This document shows, piece by piece, positions 44,345-54,855 of a stretch of 64,000 nucleotides of DNA. The stretch is from Takashimella koratensis (Eukaryota > Basidiomycota > Tremellomycetes > Trichosporonales > Tetragoniomycetaceae), in the NCBI GenBank assembly GCA_003116875.1, contig BCKT01000019.1, forward strand, positions 1 to 64,000. The letters run 5' to 3'. Numbering within the stretch: the stretch's first letter is position 1; every line of letters begins with the position of its first letter. The notes under the pieces were generated by a model. It worked only from the letters and a program-made list of their open reading frames with translations, was not told the DNA's origin and made no database searches. Both the position numbers and the translations under genes were made by a program.

Positions 44345-45890
44345 ATTAGTTGTTGATTGAGGTTGTTGACTAGGTGGGAAATGTAGACAGTGAGAAAGGG
44401 CGAGTAGGACACAGCTGGTATGATATACTTCGGCAAATGCAGGGCTAGGCTGGGGTACAGACCGACTCCAGTGGTAACCCACGGGCCGAGCAGGGTAACC
44501 CCCAGTTTCTCGCCCCCGGCCCCGCGCTGGGATAGGAAAGAGGCAAGCTCAGAGGTAGAGGGTGCTGCTGCGTCGCCTGCGACTTGCACTCCTCGCGATC
44601 GCTGCACGGCTCAAAGCGGGATCTTCAGGCTATCCTACCGTACTAGCGGGGTTCACGCTGCTCCGGGATTCGGGGTAGGAATCGAAACCGATATGTCGGT
44701 CCTAGGTCCACCGCCGCATGACGTCGTAATTGGCTCAGGGTGAAGGCGGACGCTTCGGTGCTTAGTGTGGTTTATTTTTGGCGTCACGCCGGGCAAAGAG
44801 GCTGTGGATTGGTTCAAAGAAGGGGAACCGACGTGGTCTTAAGAGATGGGACAGGGGTTAGAAGGTCGGATTCGGTCGGGTTCGGGTTTCGGTCGGGAGG
44901 AATCCGGAAGAGGGGAGGGAGGGTAGGTGAGCGCAGGGGAAGGCGTCTGGGGTGAGGCGGGGGTGGGGTCAGGCCTGCGGGAGAGCAAAGTTGATACGTC
45001 AGCCGTGAGGAGTCGCTGCGAGACCGCCGGTCGGGAGACTGTCAGCCGAGTGCTATGGGTGAGGTCTAGAGGACATAAGGCAGTCGTGAAGAGTTAGACT
45101 GGAAGATGTCGGGACTTGCGGTCCACCGGCTATTGGGAGCTTTGAGAATGAGAGGTGATTGCCTCCGTCGGGATGTATCGGTGACCTGGTATGCTCAACC
45201 TAAAGTACACGACTATGCTTCGAGCGACTTGTACACTCAGCGACAAGTGACAGCGTCCAATCTCGTCGCAATCGGCCAGCGCCGCTTCGTCTACATACCC
45301 AGTCCCGCCTCCGCCCCCGTCCCATGCTCCTTCATCCTAACCCACACTCCTAAACTCTGCTGCGTTTGGATCCGATGGCATGCATGCCACGATGCCGTAC
45401 ATCTCACCGGTGCAAGACGACGAGGACGACGACTACGATCGCGGCGGCTAATAGGCGAATCTAATTGTAATTGCAGATTTGTATTGAGTGCCACGTGGCG
45501 GAATAGAGTCTATTCGGTTTCCCTGAGGCTGAGGCTGGCTGTGTATCAACCAACGCGACGCAAGTCACCGCGTATCATCCACCACCACCACCACCACCAC
45601 CACCACCACCACCATCTTCATCCTGCACTGACCTCTTCACCCCATCACTCCTCTCTCCTCTTCTCTCATCGCTCACAGAACTCAACGGACCCATTCACGA
45701 TCCGACGCGTGGGAACGACGCGGTACCCGCCCCGTCGCTCAGTGGCAACAACAAAGGGAGGACTCAACCTACAAAGGCGACGCTTGGGCCAAACCATAAA
45801 CACATCGAGTCCAAGGTCATTACTATCTTCGTCGCGTGAGCACCATGTAAGTTGACCCCGAGTCCATGCCGAGCTCCACTACGCGCCAAG
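44345..45890. other. 1.5-kb divergent intergenic region with CAC microsatellite
   Basis: Between the transporter (minus) and the RhoGAP gene (plus). A long open stretch at 45106-45855 encodes a His run only because it crosses the CAC repeat; it has no motif and probably overlaps the leader of the RhoGAP gene. Otherwise nothing is recognised. Confidence 0.45.
45579..45613 (+). repeat. (CAC)n trinucleotide repeat
   Basis: About twelve CAC units in a row in the presumed leader or promoter of the downstream RhoGAP gene. Confidence 0.9.
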
Positions 45891-48800
45891 ATGAACCAAC
45901 CAAGACTGACCCACCCAGACAGCCCCGCACACGACCATCACGCTCCTTCAACGCCCAGCGCCGACTCTCATCTGCCCAATGACACAGGACTAGACCCAGC
46001 TATCATGTCCGTACCCAGCGGCTCGTCCCTCCCTCCACACCTTAGCACCACCGCGCCGGTCGGGACGCCTAGGTCGTCTCGGTCGCACAGCTCGCCCACC
46101 GCGTCTCCAGTCCACCAGAGCCCCGGCAGCCCTCGGCACACATCTGGGACCGTCGACGCCGACTCGTGCATCCGTGCGTCTGGCGGGGACGTCCGTCGCG
46201 CTCTCGAATCCGTCGTCGCGGATCGTAACAACTTGGTGGGTGAATCTTTGACAAAGCTAACCTTAGCAATCCCAAAACGCACAGCTGTGGAAATTGATAG
46301 AGAAGCAACGCGCACAGTGCGCACAGCTCGCCTCGGACAACGAGCGGCTCCGAGTCGACCGAGAGAAAGCCAATAGTAAACTCGTTTCCGCCGGTATCGA
46401 GCCTGTTGCACCGGGCAAGCGAGTCCCGCACAGCTCGAGCGCGGTTGGACTGGGCCTGCGCGCTGATCCGCCCCAGATCAGGCGGCACAATTCGGACCAG
46501 AACAGTTCCCTTCGCATCCCCGATACAGCCTCAGCCCCAACATCCCCAGGGAGCGCGTCTTCCGTCTCACCCAAAGCGCCCTCCCCCACCGTCCCTTCAC
46601 CCAACCAACTCGCTTCTGGCTCCACACTCACATCCGTCTCCACTTCACCATCTGTCACCTCGCCGGCGTCGAGCCACTCCCTCCTGCCATCCCCACACAT
46701 GCCGAGCGACCGGCGGCTGCGACACGAGAGTCGTATCGCATTCCCACCTGAAGTTGCGTCGTTCATGACTCTCGCCGACTCGCCCAAGGACCCCAGCGTG
46801 GCCTCGATTGTGCCGAGCGGAAGTCACGATACGGTCAGCTCCGGGTCGACGTACTCGCAGCAGAGTCCCGCGGAAAGCAGCAAGTCGACGATTATGCCGC
46901 TAGCTGCGATGGCAGAGGAACCAGAGTCGCCTCGGGTCCAGTCCCAAGCACAATCTCAGGGGCCGCCAGCATCCATATCAACGTCCCAAGGACGACCAGC
47001 AACCATGGTAACATCCCCGAGGCCATCAATGGACGTGGCGACGCCTCGTCAATCAACCGAGCCGACTATACGCCCTTCTGTCGACCGCCCATCCGTTGAC
47101 CGGCCCGACCGACCGCCTGTTGGCGACACCAGTCCCATCCCCTTCCGCCTCTCCCCAGCCCTGCTCCCTTACACCCGCCTCTCCATCCCTACGTCCACCG
47201 TCTTCCCCAACCAGCTCGGCCGCGACGTACTCTGTTTCATCGTCGCTGTATCCGTGCGACCGCCCAACGCCGAACCTCTCACATGGAACGTTGCGAAACT
47301 GCTTAGCGCATTCATCGATCTCGACACGCGCCTCCACGCGCGATCAGGCAAGAGCCGGAAAGATTGGAAGAAGATTGTCGCGGCGTTGCCAGATGGCAAA
47401 GCGTGGAAAGATTTCGCTCCCAGCAAGATTGACCAGAGAAAGACGGCACTCGAGCAATACCTTCAGTCGTTGCTCATCGCCCCGATAAGCGACAAATCGG
47501 ACCTGTGCGAGTTCCTCAATACCGACCCGGTACAAGCGAGGGTCAACCCTGCGAGGAAAGAGGGGTATCTCACGAAGAAGGGGAAGAACTTTGGCGGGTG
47601 GAAGACGAGATTCTTTGTGTTGGACGGGCCAGTTATGGAATACTACGAGGCGGTAGGTTATAGTCTGATCCAGCTGACAATAGCGCGGCGGGCCTCACCT
47701 CGGGTCGATTAATATCACCGGTGCGCAGATTGGGCGACAAAACCGTATCGCCGATTCGTCTGCCGACGAGCGCGATTTTCGTCATGCGTTCCTGATCATT
47801 GAAGCGGTCAAGAAGGGGGCACCGAACCGACATGTTCTCTGCGCCGAGAGCGATCAGGAGAGGGACAGCTGGATTGATATGCTCGTGAGGTATATCGAGG
47901 ATGGACCGGCACCGCCGGCACCCCCCACGTACCAACCCTCGCCTCAAGCTCTTGTTCGCAAACGAAGCGCGATCCGCAAAGGAAGCAAAGACGTCGTCGT
48001 CACCGCCGCCCAACCGCTAGCCCTCTCTGACGCAAAGTTTGCCGGCGCCCCGTCACCAAGCATGATCAACAGCCTCGAAGCACAGCGACAACGCGTACCC
48101 TCTCCCCAACCCCAGCTCACCGTCTCCACGTCTCATCCCAAAACCTCGTCCGATACGAAATCCCCGGTCATGCTCTCCCCGAGCTATCCAAAGTCGATGG
48201 AAGCGCAACAGCGGCGAAACGCTTCGCCTACTCCAGAGGAACCCACGCCCAAGGCCAACAAACGACAGAGCCAGATGCCATCTCGCCCTTCGTTCACCCC
48301 CGCCTATCTCACGAGTCTCTCCAACAACGGTCTTTCCGCACCCCCAGGGTACAACGTCGATCGCGACCGCGATCGTAAAGCCAAGAGCGGGCGGTTCTGG
48401 GGCTTTGGCAAAGGTAGCGACAAGGTCTCTCGACCGGTCTTTGGTGTCCCTCTCGCCGAATCCATTGCCATCGCCTCCGTCGCCAATCTCCCTGCGATCG
48501 TATTCCGATGCATCGAGTACCTCGAATCGAAGAAAGCCGAAGAGGAGGAAGGTATCTACAGACTCAGTGGGAGCTCGGCTGTTATCAAAGGGTTGAAAGA
48601 TCGGTTCGATACCGAGGGCGACGTGAATCTTGTCGCGCATGACGAGCGGTGGGACCCACATGCAATAGCTGGATTGCTCAAGACGTTCTTGAGAGAGCTT
48701 CCGACGAGTTTATTAACTCGGGAACTACACCTGAGGTTCTTAGCCGTCATGGGTAAGTCCTAGTCTGAACTGGCTAATCTCAGATCTCATCGATTCCTCC

Positions 48801-49289
48801 GCACGAGTCGCCGAGCTCTCACGACTGGTATCTGACCTCCCACCGCCCAACTACGCTTTGCTCCGAGCGCTCACGGCTCACCTCATCCTCATCGTCCGCA
48901 ACTCGTCAATAAACAAGATGACTCTACGGAATATCGGGATCGTCTTCTCCCCTACCCTCGGGATCCCCGCGGGGATCTTCTCCGAGCTTGTGTCTCACTT
49001 TGGGGCAATCTTTGACGACGCGCCAGAGGATGACGAAGTGCCTGTTGACGCGGTGGGCGGAGTGGAAAGAGAACCCGAGTTGGTCCCGGCAACAAGTAAG
49101 AGAAATAGTATACTGTATCATGCCGGAGGAGCCGACGCGCTGCTCGGTCTCTCAGGGAGGAGTTTGGATCCAGCAAACGAAGGGGAAGATTCGTCAGAGG
49201 AGCACGAGGCGGAGGAAGAGGATGAGTCGGAAGCGACACAGTCGATTCAGTCGAGTGAGAATTTGTCAGAGCATGAGGGTAGGGGTTGA
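45891..49289 (+). CDS. BEM3: PX-PH-RhoGAP protein (Bem3-like)
   Basis: Four exons (45891-46235, 46285-47652, 47684-48752, 48784-49289) give 1095 residues. A short coiled coil near residue 120 (KLIEKQRAQCAQLASDNERL) follows a disordered N-terminus. A PX domain spans about 398-525 (DVLCFIVAVSV, then KALEQYLQ-type helix TALEQYLQSLL). A PH domain begins near 540 (KEGYLTKKGKNFGGWKTRFF). The RhoGAP domain spans about 820-990, with arginine finger GIYRLSGSS, LLKTFLRELPTSL and NSSINKMTLRNIGIVFSPTL. This order is that of Bem3, a GTPase-activating protein for Cdc42 in polarity. The acidic C-terminus is low complexity. The ATG at 45891 is the first in frame after upstream frame breaks; a later Met is possible. 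Confidence 0.95.
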
Positions 49290-49705
49290 AGTGGTTCTAG
49301 TTGTTATGTTCTTGTATGCGGTATGGATATCTGCGTGGTTTTCAGACTATTCTTCTCTCTGAGCCAGAGCGCTGGGTCTCGATGGATCACATGAAGAGAG
49401 ATGGATGGCAGAGTGTGCCACGAAAAAATCTGGACGCCACTGACAAGGACAAGGAGGTGAGTGAGGACGGGACGAACGCCGCGGGGCCGACGAGGTCCGA
49501 GAGTCCGTCTCTCGTCGATCCCCGTTACGGCTTGGTCGTGTTACCTACCACTTGCCTAGAAGGTTGTAAGTGGGCGTTGCTTGGATACGTGGTCGACGAT
49601 ACGGCCGCTTCTCTGCTCGGTCGTCAGCACAGTGTACAATGCACAGTGCACAGCAAAAGCAGCCACGAGATGTGCTCGAAGGATCCACGGCTAGACCCGC
49701 CCGGC

Positions 49706-49749
<44 letters not shown>

Positions 49750-49961
49750 CGCGCCTGGCCCAACCCAGCCACGGCAACGGGTAAGCTGGGTGAAAAATTA
49801 CCTCCGCAGCCTCCTTGCCTCTCGGGGAATGACGTCTTTAGAAGTGGCCACCGTAGATACACCACCCCCCACCTCATCGCATTTCTTCTCTCTCCTCTCT
49901 ATCAACCCACAACCACTTCCTACCACAACACTCACATCCATCCACAACAACAATCAACACA
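49290..49961. other. Intergenic region with poly-C tract
   Basis: No gene is supported. It carries the 42-nt C run at 49707-49748 about 215 bp upstream of the RRM gene ATG, and a CAC/ACA-rich leader directly before that ATG. Confidence 0.5.
49707..49748 (+). repeat. Poly-C homopolymer (42 nt)
   Basis: Uninterrupted C run in the promoter region of the Vip1-like gene. On the minus strand this is poly-G, able to form a G-quadruplex. Confidence 0.95.
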
Positions 49962-51273
49962 ATGTCTGCTACAGATTACTCCATCCACGTCGCGGGCCTC
50001 GCTACCGAGACCACCGAGGAGAAGTTGCACGACTTCTTCTCGTTCTGCGGGAAACTCGTCTCGGTCAAGAAGAGCGGAACCGAGGCCGATATCACTTTTG
50101 AGAAGCTCAGTGCGATGAGGACTAGCTTGTGAGTTTCGGCTGGGGTCACAGAAAGCATAGGTGGAGGGGTGGGAGGAGGATATGGGTCGGGTAGAGGTTG
50201 TAGAGGTTGACAAGGGGTGGATGGGAGTGGATGTTGGTTGACCCGTGCTTATTTTGTCCCACGTGTGATGTGATCGCTGACCGTCTCCAGGATGCTCAAC
50301 GGCGGCACTGTAAGTCGCACACCGACATCTCTGGTATATGTTCTAACCAGACCCAGCTCGACGGCGCCCACCTCGAAGTCACCTCCACCTCCCCCGATGC
50401 TGAGGCCAAGAACGTGATCCCTACCGCTGCTGTCACTGGCTCCACCCCGATCGGCGCCGACATCACCCAGGAGGACAAGCCTAGGGTAAGTCGTTGGCTC
50501 TGCTCTTCTTCATATGCCAACAGACGAGATCTCCGTTCCTCACTCTATTGTCTGACTTTCTACTAACCCTCCCCAGGCCGCCATTGCCGCCGAGTACCTC
50601 GCGCACGGCTACAGCCTCGGTGACCACATTGTTCAGAAGGCGATTGACTTTGACCGTGAGTGTATTCTGCAGCAAACGCATCTTTCAAGGCTATAGTCAG
50701 CTGTACCAAGCTCACTTTGACTTTAGAGCACCACGGCATCTCCTCCCGCTTCCTCTCTTTCGTCTCTGGTATCGACCACCAGCTTGGCGAGCGCGTCGTT
50801 GGGGAGAACCAAACCGTCAGCGCCAAGATCAACGAGCACGCCGCCAACCTCGTTGCCAAGACTCGTGAAGTTGACCAAAACCGAGGTGTCAGCTCGACTT
50901 TCAACCAATACTACTCCAAGGCGGCTTCCACCCCCGTTGGCCAGAGGTGGGTAGGACAAGGAGTCGACAGGTACAGCTCAAGGGAAGTGGAGTGCTGACT
51001 ATCCAAAAATAGGGTCGTTCATTTTTACACCCAGACCTCGAAGCAGGTCTTGGACGTTCACGAGGAGGCCAAGCGCATCGCTGTGAGTGAAGAAGAGATG
51101 CGATTTTGTATGCAGAGAAGTTGTTGATTTCGTATGCTAATCTGAAACAGGCTGAGAAAAAGGCCGCTGGCGCACCCGCTGCTACCCCCGCCGCCGAGGT
51201 CCCTGCTGCCGCCACCACCGACATTAAAGGTGCCGAGGCTGGTCTCTCCTCGACTGTCATCCCTCCGGCTTAA
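49962..51273 (+). CDS. vip1: RRM protein, Vip1-like
   Basis: Seven exons (49962-50128, 50291-50309, 50351-50485, 50577-50655, 50727-50946, 51013-51082, 51151-51273) give 270 residues. A single N-terminal RNA recognition motif (YSIHVAGLATETTEEKLHDF with the degenerate RNP region GTEADITFEKL) is split by two introns. A helical middle follows (YLAHGYSLGDHIVQKAIDFD, then QYYSKAASTPVGQR) and a short Ala/Pro-rich tail. This composition matches the fungal Vip1 family, known from fission yeast. The biochemical role is poorly defined; RNA binding is likely but the RNP aromatics look reduced. Exon 2 is only 19 nt. Confidence 0.92.
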
Positions 51274-51393
51274 GCGTATGGGTGGAATCGGTGAGCGAGT
51301 GAACGAGTGATTGAGAGTCGTAGTTGTCTTGTTAGATAATGCTGGAATGCAATGAAAATGGCAGTGATGACAATGTGGCATCTGCCTCGAGGC

Positions 51394-51428
51394 GTGTGTG
51401 TGTGTGTGTGTGTGTGTGTGTCTGTGTG
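51394..51428 (+). repeat. (TG)n microsatellite
   Basis: About seventeen GT dinucleotides with one interruption (TC), in the 3' region of the Vip1-like gene. Confidence 0.95.
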
Positions 51429-51477
51429 TATCTGCGCCCTCGCGCGTCGCGTCAACCTGACTCATCCCTGATATCCT

Positions 51478-51545
51478 CAACCCCTCTCACCTTGTTCACC
51501 TTCACCTTGTTCACCTTCTTCTCCTTGTTCACCTTCTTCACCCAC
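51478..51545 (+). repeat. Pyrimidine-rich imperfect minisatellite
   Basis: Repeats of TTGTTCACC and TTCACC type alternate, followed by more CACC-rich sequence up to the next gene. It forms part of the presumed promoter of the gene at 51763. Confidence 0.7.
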
Positions 51546-51762
51546 TCACCATCCACCCACCACCGTTCACCCGCCACCATCCACCTACCCCAGTCATCCT
51601 CAGACCTACCTCCCTCTCGCCCAGCCCGAGCCCACCCACCTCGTCATCCTTCCCCACCTCCCCAACCCCCACCACCCCCGCCCCGCTCGCGCGCCGCGCG
51701 CGACTACCTTCCCTCCCCGCTACTCCCTCACTCACCTCACCCACTCGCACTCGCCGTGCGCG

Positions 51763-52773
51763 ATGCCACGCAAGAAGGCCCCCGAGTACATCGACACCCC
51801 TGAGTGGAGTCGTCTGACCGGCCTTCAGCGCCAAATTTACATCGAGGCCGAGAGGCAGAAAGATCAACCAGAACACCCGCTCCTCCACATCCCGAGAGCG
51901 CAAGCGGTGCCTGCCGAGACATACGGCGACGGCATCTTGCAGCCTATGGAGATCCGAGTCGACCCAAAGCGGTTCGACGTCTCTGGTATTGGAATCTGCA
52001 TGGGAGGGCCCGGCGACAGGATCATCAAGCTTCGCGACGACCTCGTGAGTCTAGACATGAATTCTGTTTGCTGATAAAAAGACGCCAGAGGAGATTGAGA
52101 ATATCATCCCGGCGTCGGACGACCTGTGGGGCCGGATCCGGTACAAGGTGAGTGACCAACTGTTCGGGGCTGACGGTTAGCATAAACAGCTCCAGAAGCT
52201 CGCGGCCTTGTGTACCGAGATCAAGGACGATCGCGATGAGCTTCGGGTCAAACTCAAGACCTCCCAGGAGGACATTGATCGCGCCCTCGTCGCTGCCGAC
52301 TGCACTTCCGTCGACGAGATGGTCGAGAACTTCCAAGGCATGACCATCGCCTCACTCGCGCACGGCGCGAAGGAGTACACACGCGTCCAGGAAGGCACCG
52401 GGCGGGCGGATGCCGCTGATGTGCTCGCGGGCTGGGAGGAAGGGCGCAAGGTAAGTCTCGCTCTCGCTCAGTGCTGATGGAAGGCTGTCGAGCTGGTCGG
52501 ACCCCTCGACGACCACATTGCCACGGTCATCTCGGAGATCGGCATTCCCGAACTCGTGCGCCGCTCTGGGACGCTCAAGCAGTTGTGCGAGCTCGTACAG
52601 CAGCATGAAGTGGCTGGAATCGCTGGTCAGTCTGCCGCTTGGCAGGCAATCAAGATTGTAAGTATCTCTTTCTGCAACGGGAGACAGTCCGCTGACGGCG
52701 TGAGAAGATCGTGGACGGCACTATCGCGTCGACGCACCCCAAGGACACCGTCGCGGTCGAGAAGGGGGACTGA
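51763..52773 (+). CDS. Orphan tandem paralogue U
   Basis: Five exons (51763-52044, 52082-52147, 52190-52450, 52484-52657, 52708-52773) give 282 residues. The first part is charged and helical (EWSRLTGLQRQIYIEAERQK), with a possible coiled coil in the middle (KDDRDELRVKLKTSQEDI). The C-terminal 60 residues match the next gene: LVRRSGTLKQLCELVQ against LVRRSNALKSVHEFLQ, WQAIKI|IVDGTIAST against WQAIKT|IVNGAFAST, with the last intron at the same position. I recognise no domain. The pairing with a related neighbour supports this being a real gene. No signal peptide; very basic start (MPRKKAPEY). Confidence 0.77.
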
Positions 52774-53382
52774 GGGACTGGAAGTGATTGGGAGTGATTG
52801 GCAGCTCAGTCGTTGGATTAGGTATTGCTGGAATGTAATATAAAGTGAACGTTGAGCAGGCAGTGACTGGCCAGATACTTTGGATACATGTAAGTCTATG
52901 GGAACGTTGAAGCTAAGACGAAGAGAAACAGTGGGTGAGAGTGAGAGGTGCGTTTTCACCCTCTTACTTCTCTCATCCATCTCGATCACTTTGATCAGCT
53001 CACTCACCTTACTCATCTCCTACTCATCGGCAAGCTCATCAACATAAATCTACTCATCCACCGTCATACCATCCAATCATCACCATCCCGCTGAGTGCCC
53101 TCGTCCACTCACACCTCACCTCGTATCTCTCTCATCCGTCCTTGAAGCTCTTACCCATAGCGCCGACCTACTCGCCGACCATCTCCCTCCGCCACACGCC
53201 AACCTCCTTCCTGTCAAGAGTCGTCATCCACCGCTAACCTTAACCATGGTCAGTACTTATATGTAGACCTTCTGAGGAGTTTGGACTTTCTCACGTTGGC
53301 ATCATTCATCATAGCTAGCAGCACTCGGCAGCGACACCTACATCAGTTATTACACCACCCGCTTTCGCTGTGCGCACGCACC
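52774..53382. other. Intergenic region between tandem paralogues
   Basis: About 600 bp. Contains CTCAT/CCATC-rich pyrimidine tracts (52960-53200) but no gene. An ATG at 53246 is followed at once by a GT donor-like site; it is not needed for the next gene. Confidence 0.4.
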
Positions 53383-54106
53383 ATGGCCCCCGAGACCGCC
53401 CCTAGCCTTTTTGACAGCCCCGCGTCGGCTCCACTCTCCGGCGCCGCTCCCAAGATCAACATGAAGCGTAAAGCCCCCATGCAGCCCGACGAACCCGACG
53501 TACCGGATGAGGATACCGAGGACCCCGTCCCCACGCAGATCGAGCGCCATCCAGTGAGCTACAGCTACCAGCGCGACGAGTACAACCGTCCGATCCCTTC
53601 ATACGCTCGGTTCAAGCTTGACAGCACCGAAGCCGTAAGTGTCGAGGCAAGAACGTGGCTGATCCCATTTCTCAGGGCGCCCACGTCTTCCGCGACCACC
53701 ATAGCCCGCAAGCGATGCTGGAGCTCCTCGTGAGTAGACAGCCGTGCATCAGTGCGGATGTAGAAGCGACCCCACCAGGCGGCTGTCTCACGGGCTGATG
53801 TTGTCAAGACAAGCGATCTTGCGGGTTTTCTTGCAACCGCTGAAGTCAAGAGCGTTGACGAGCTCGTGCGACGCTCCAATGCGCTCAAGTCGGTGCACGA
53901 GTTCTTGCAATATGTCGACCAGTCTAATACTCCCCGAGGGCCTGTCGTCTGGCAGGCTATCAAGACTGTAAGTAGCTCTCTGTGCAGATTGCATAGCGAT
54001 TAGTTGACGACAACGTGGGCAGATTGTTAACGGCGCTTTCGCGTCGACTGGCCCCGAGGATGAGGACAGGGGTGAGAATAGCTCCACTCCGACTGGCTCT
54101 GCTTGA
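53383..54106 (+). CDS. Orphan tandem paralogue V
   Basis: Four exons (53383-53634, 53676-53729, 53779-53967, 54023-54106) give 192 residues. The N-terminal 70 residues are disordered with an acidic PDEPDVPDEDTEDP stretch and a basic MKRKAP patch. The C-terminal half is related to the upstream gene (shared VDELVRRSNALK / LVRRSGTLK and WQAIK motifs; identical last intron position). It lacks the long middle region of U. Function unknown. The small helical module common to both may be an interaction domain, which is a guess. Confidence 0.75.
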
Positions 54107-54855
54107 GCATTGGGATCAGTATTTGGAGTGGGAGTAGGGGTTTCTATGGGATGGGTCGAGCGGACGACAGAGTTATGCGAACGCGTTTCATGAGATGCAT
54201 GACGACATACGAGGTTGCGTGGATGTAGCCGTGATTGGCCGAGCCCGATTGCTGGATCGGGCAGGATAGGAGGCAGGTGGGCCGTGGGTATATTGACCCC
54301 GGGCCGAGTTGTCCCCGTGTCTTGAGCGAGCTCATTCTATTGGGCAGACGACGTCCCTAGGCAGGGGTCAAGCCGGGACCAGCAATGGTTAGAATAGGTC
54401 AGTGGGCTAATTGAAACAGGGACTGTCTCGCAGCAGCGTACCCAGTGCTGGAGCCGGCGATAAGCGGCCAGTGGGGGGGGGGGGGGAAGTAGTGGGGGTG
54501 TGGCTGGCTGGGTTGATATGTGTGCGTGTGTGTCTACAGTGGTGTGTGCTCGCACGACACGACCACTTATCGCGACAACTCGAGCCTCGTTCCATTCATC
54601 CATCTCTCATCACCATCACCCCATCCACCCCATCCACTGCATCCATCGCATCCATCTCACTCCATCTTACTCCATCTCACTCCATCTTACTCCATCTCAC
54701 TCCCATCTGCGTCTCCCCCATCTGTATCCCGCACTGTCGTCCTCGTTGTACACTACCTGGAACACTGCCAGTTTAGAGCGATAAGCCAGTTCCCCAATTT
54801 GCCACCCCGTTGTACCACCCATCATCCATCTCTCAACCCTCCCTAACCACCTACC
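54107..54855. other. Promoter region of fungalysin with repeats
   Basis: 750 bp without a gene. Holds a 13-nt G run (54474-54486), and an ATCCATCTC/ACTCC-type pyrimidine repeat leading to the fungalysin start. Confidence 0.45.
54651..54700 (+). repeat. 10-bp tandem repeat (TCCATCTCAC / TCCATCTTAC)
   Basis: Five near-perfect 10-bp units, C and T alternating at one position, about 160 bp upstream of the fungalysin ATG, embedded in a longer CATCC-rich stretch from about 54600. Confidence 0.85.

Noticed and set aside
45106..45855. A 249-codon open frame with a poly-His segment
   Set aside because: The His run is the CAC microsatellite. Composition is Arg/Ser-rich without a domain, and it lies in the expected leader of the RhoGAP gene.
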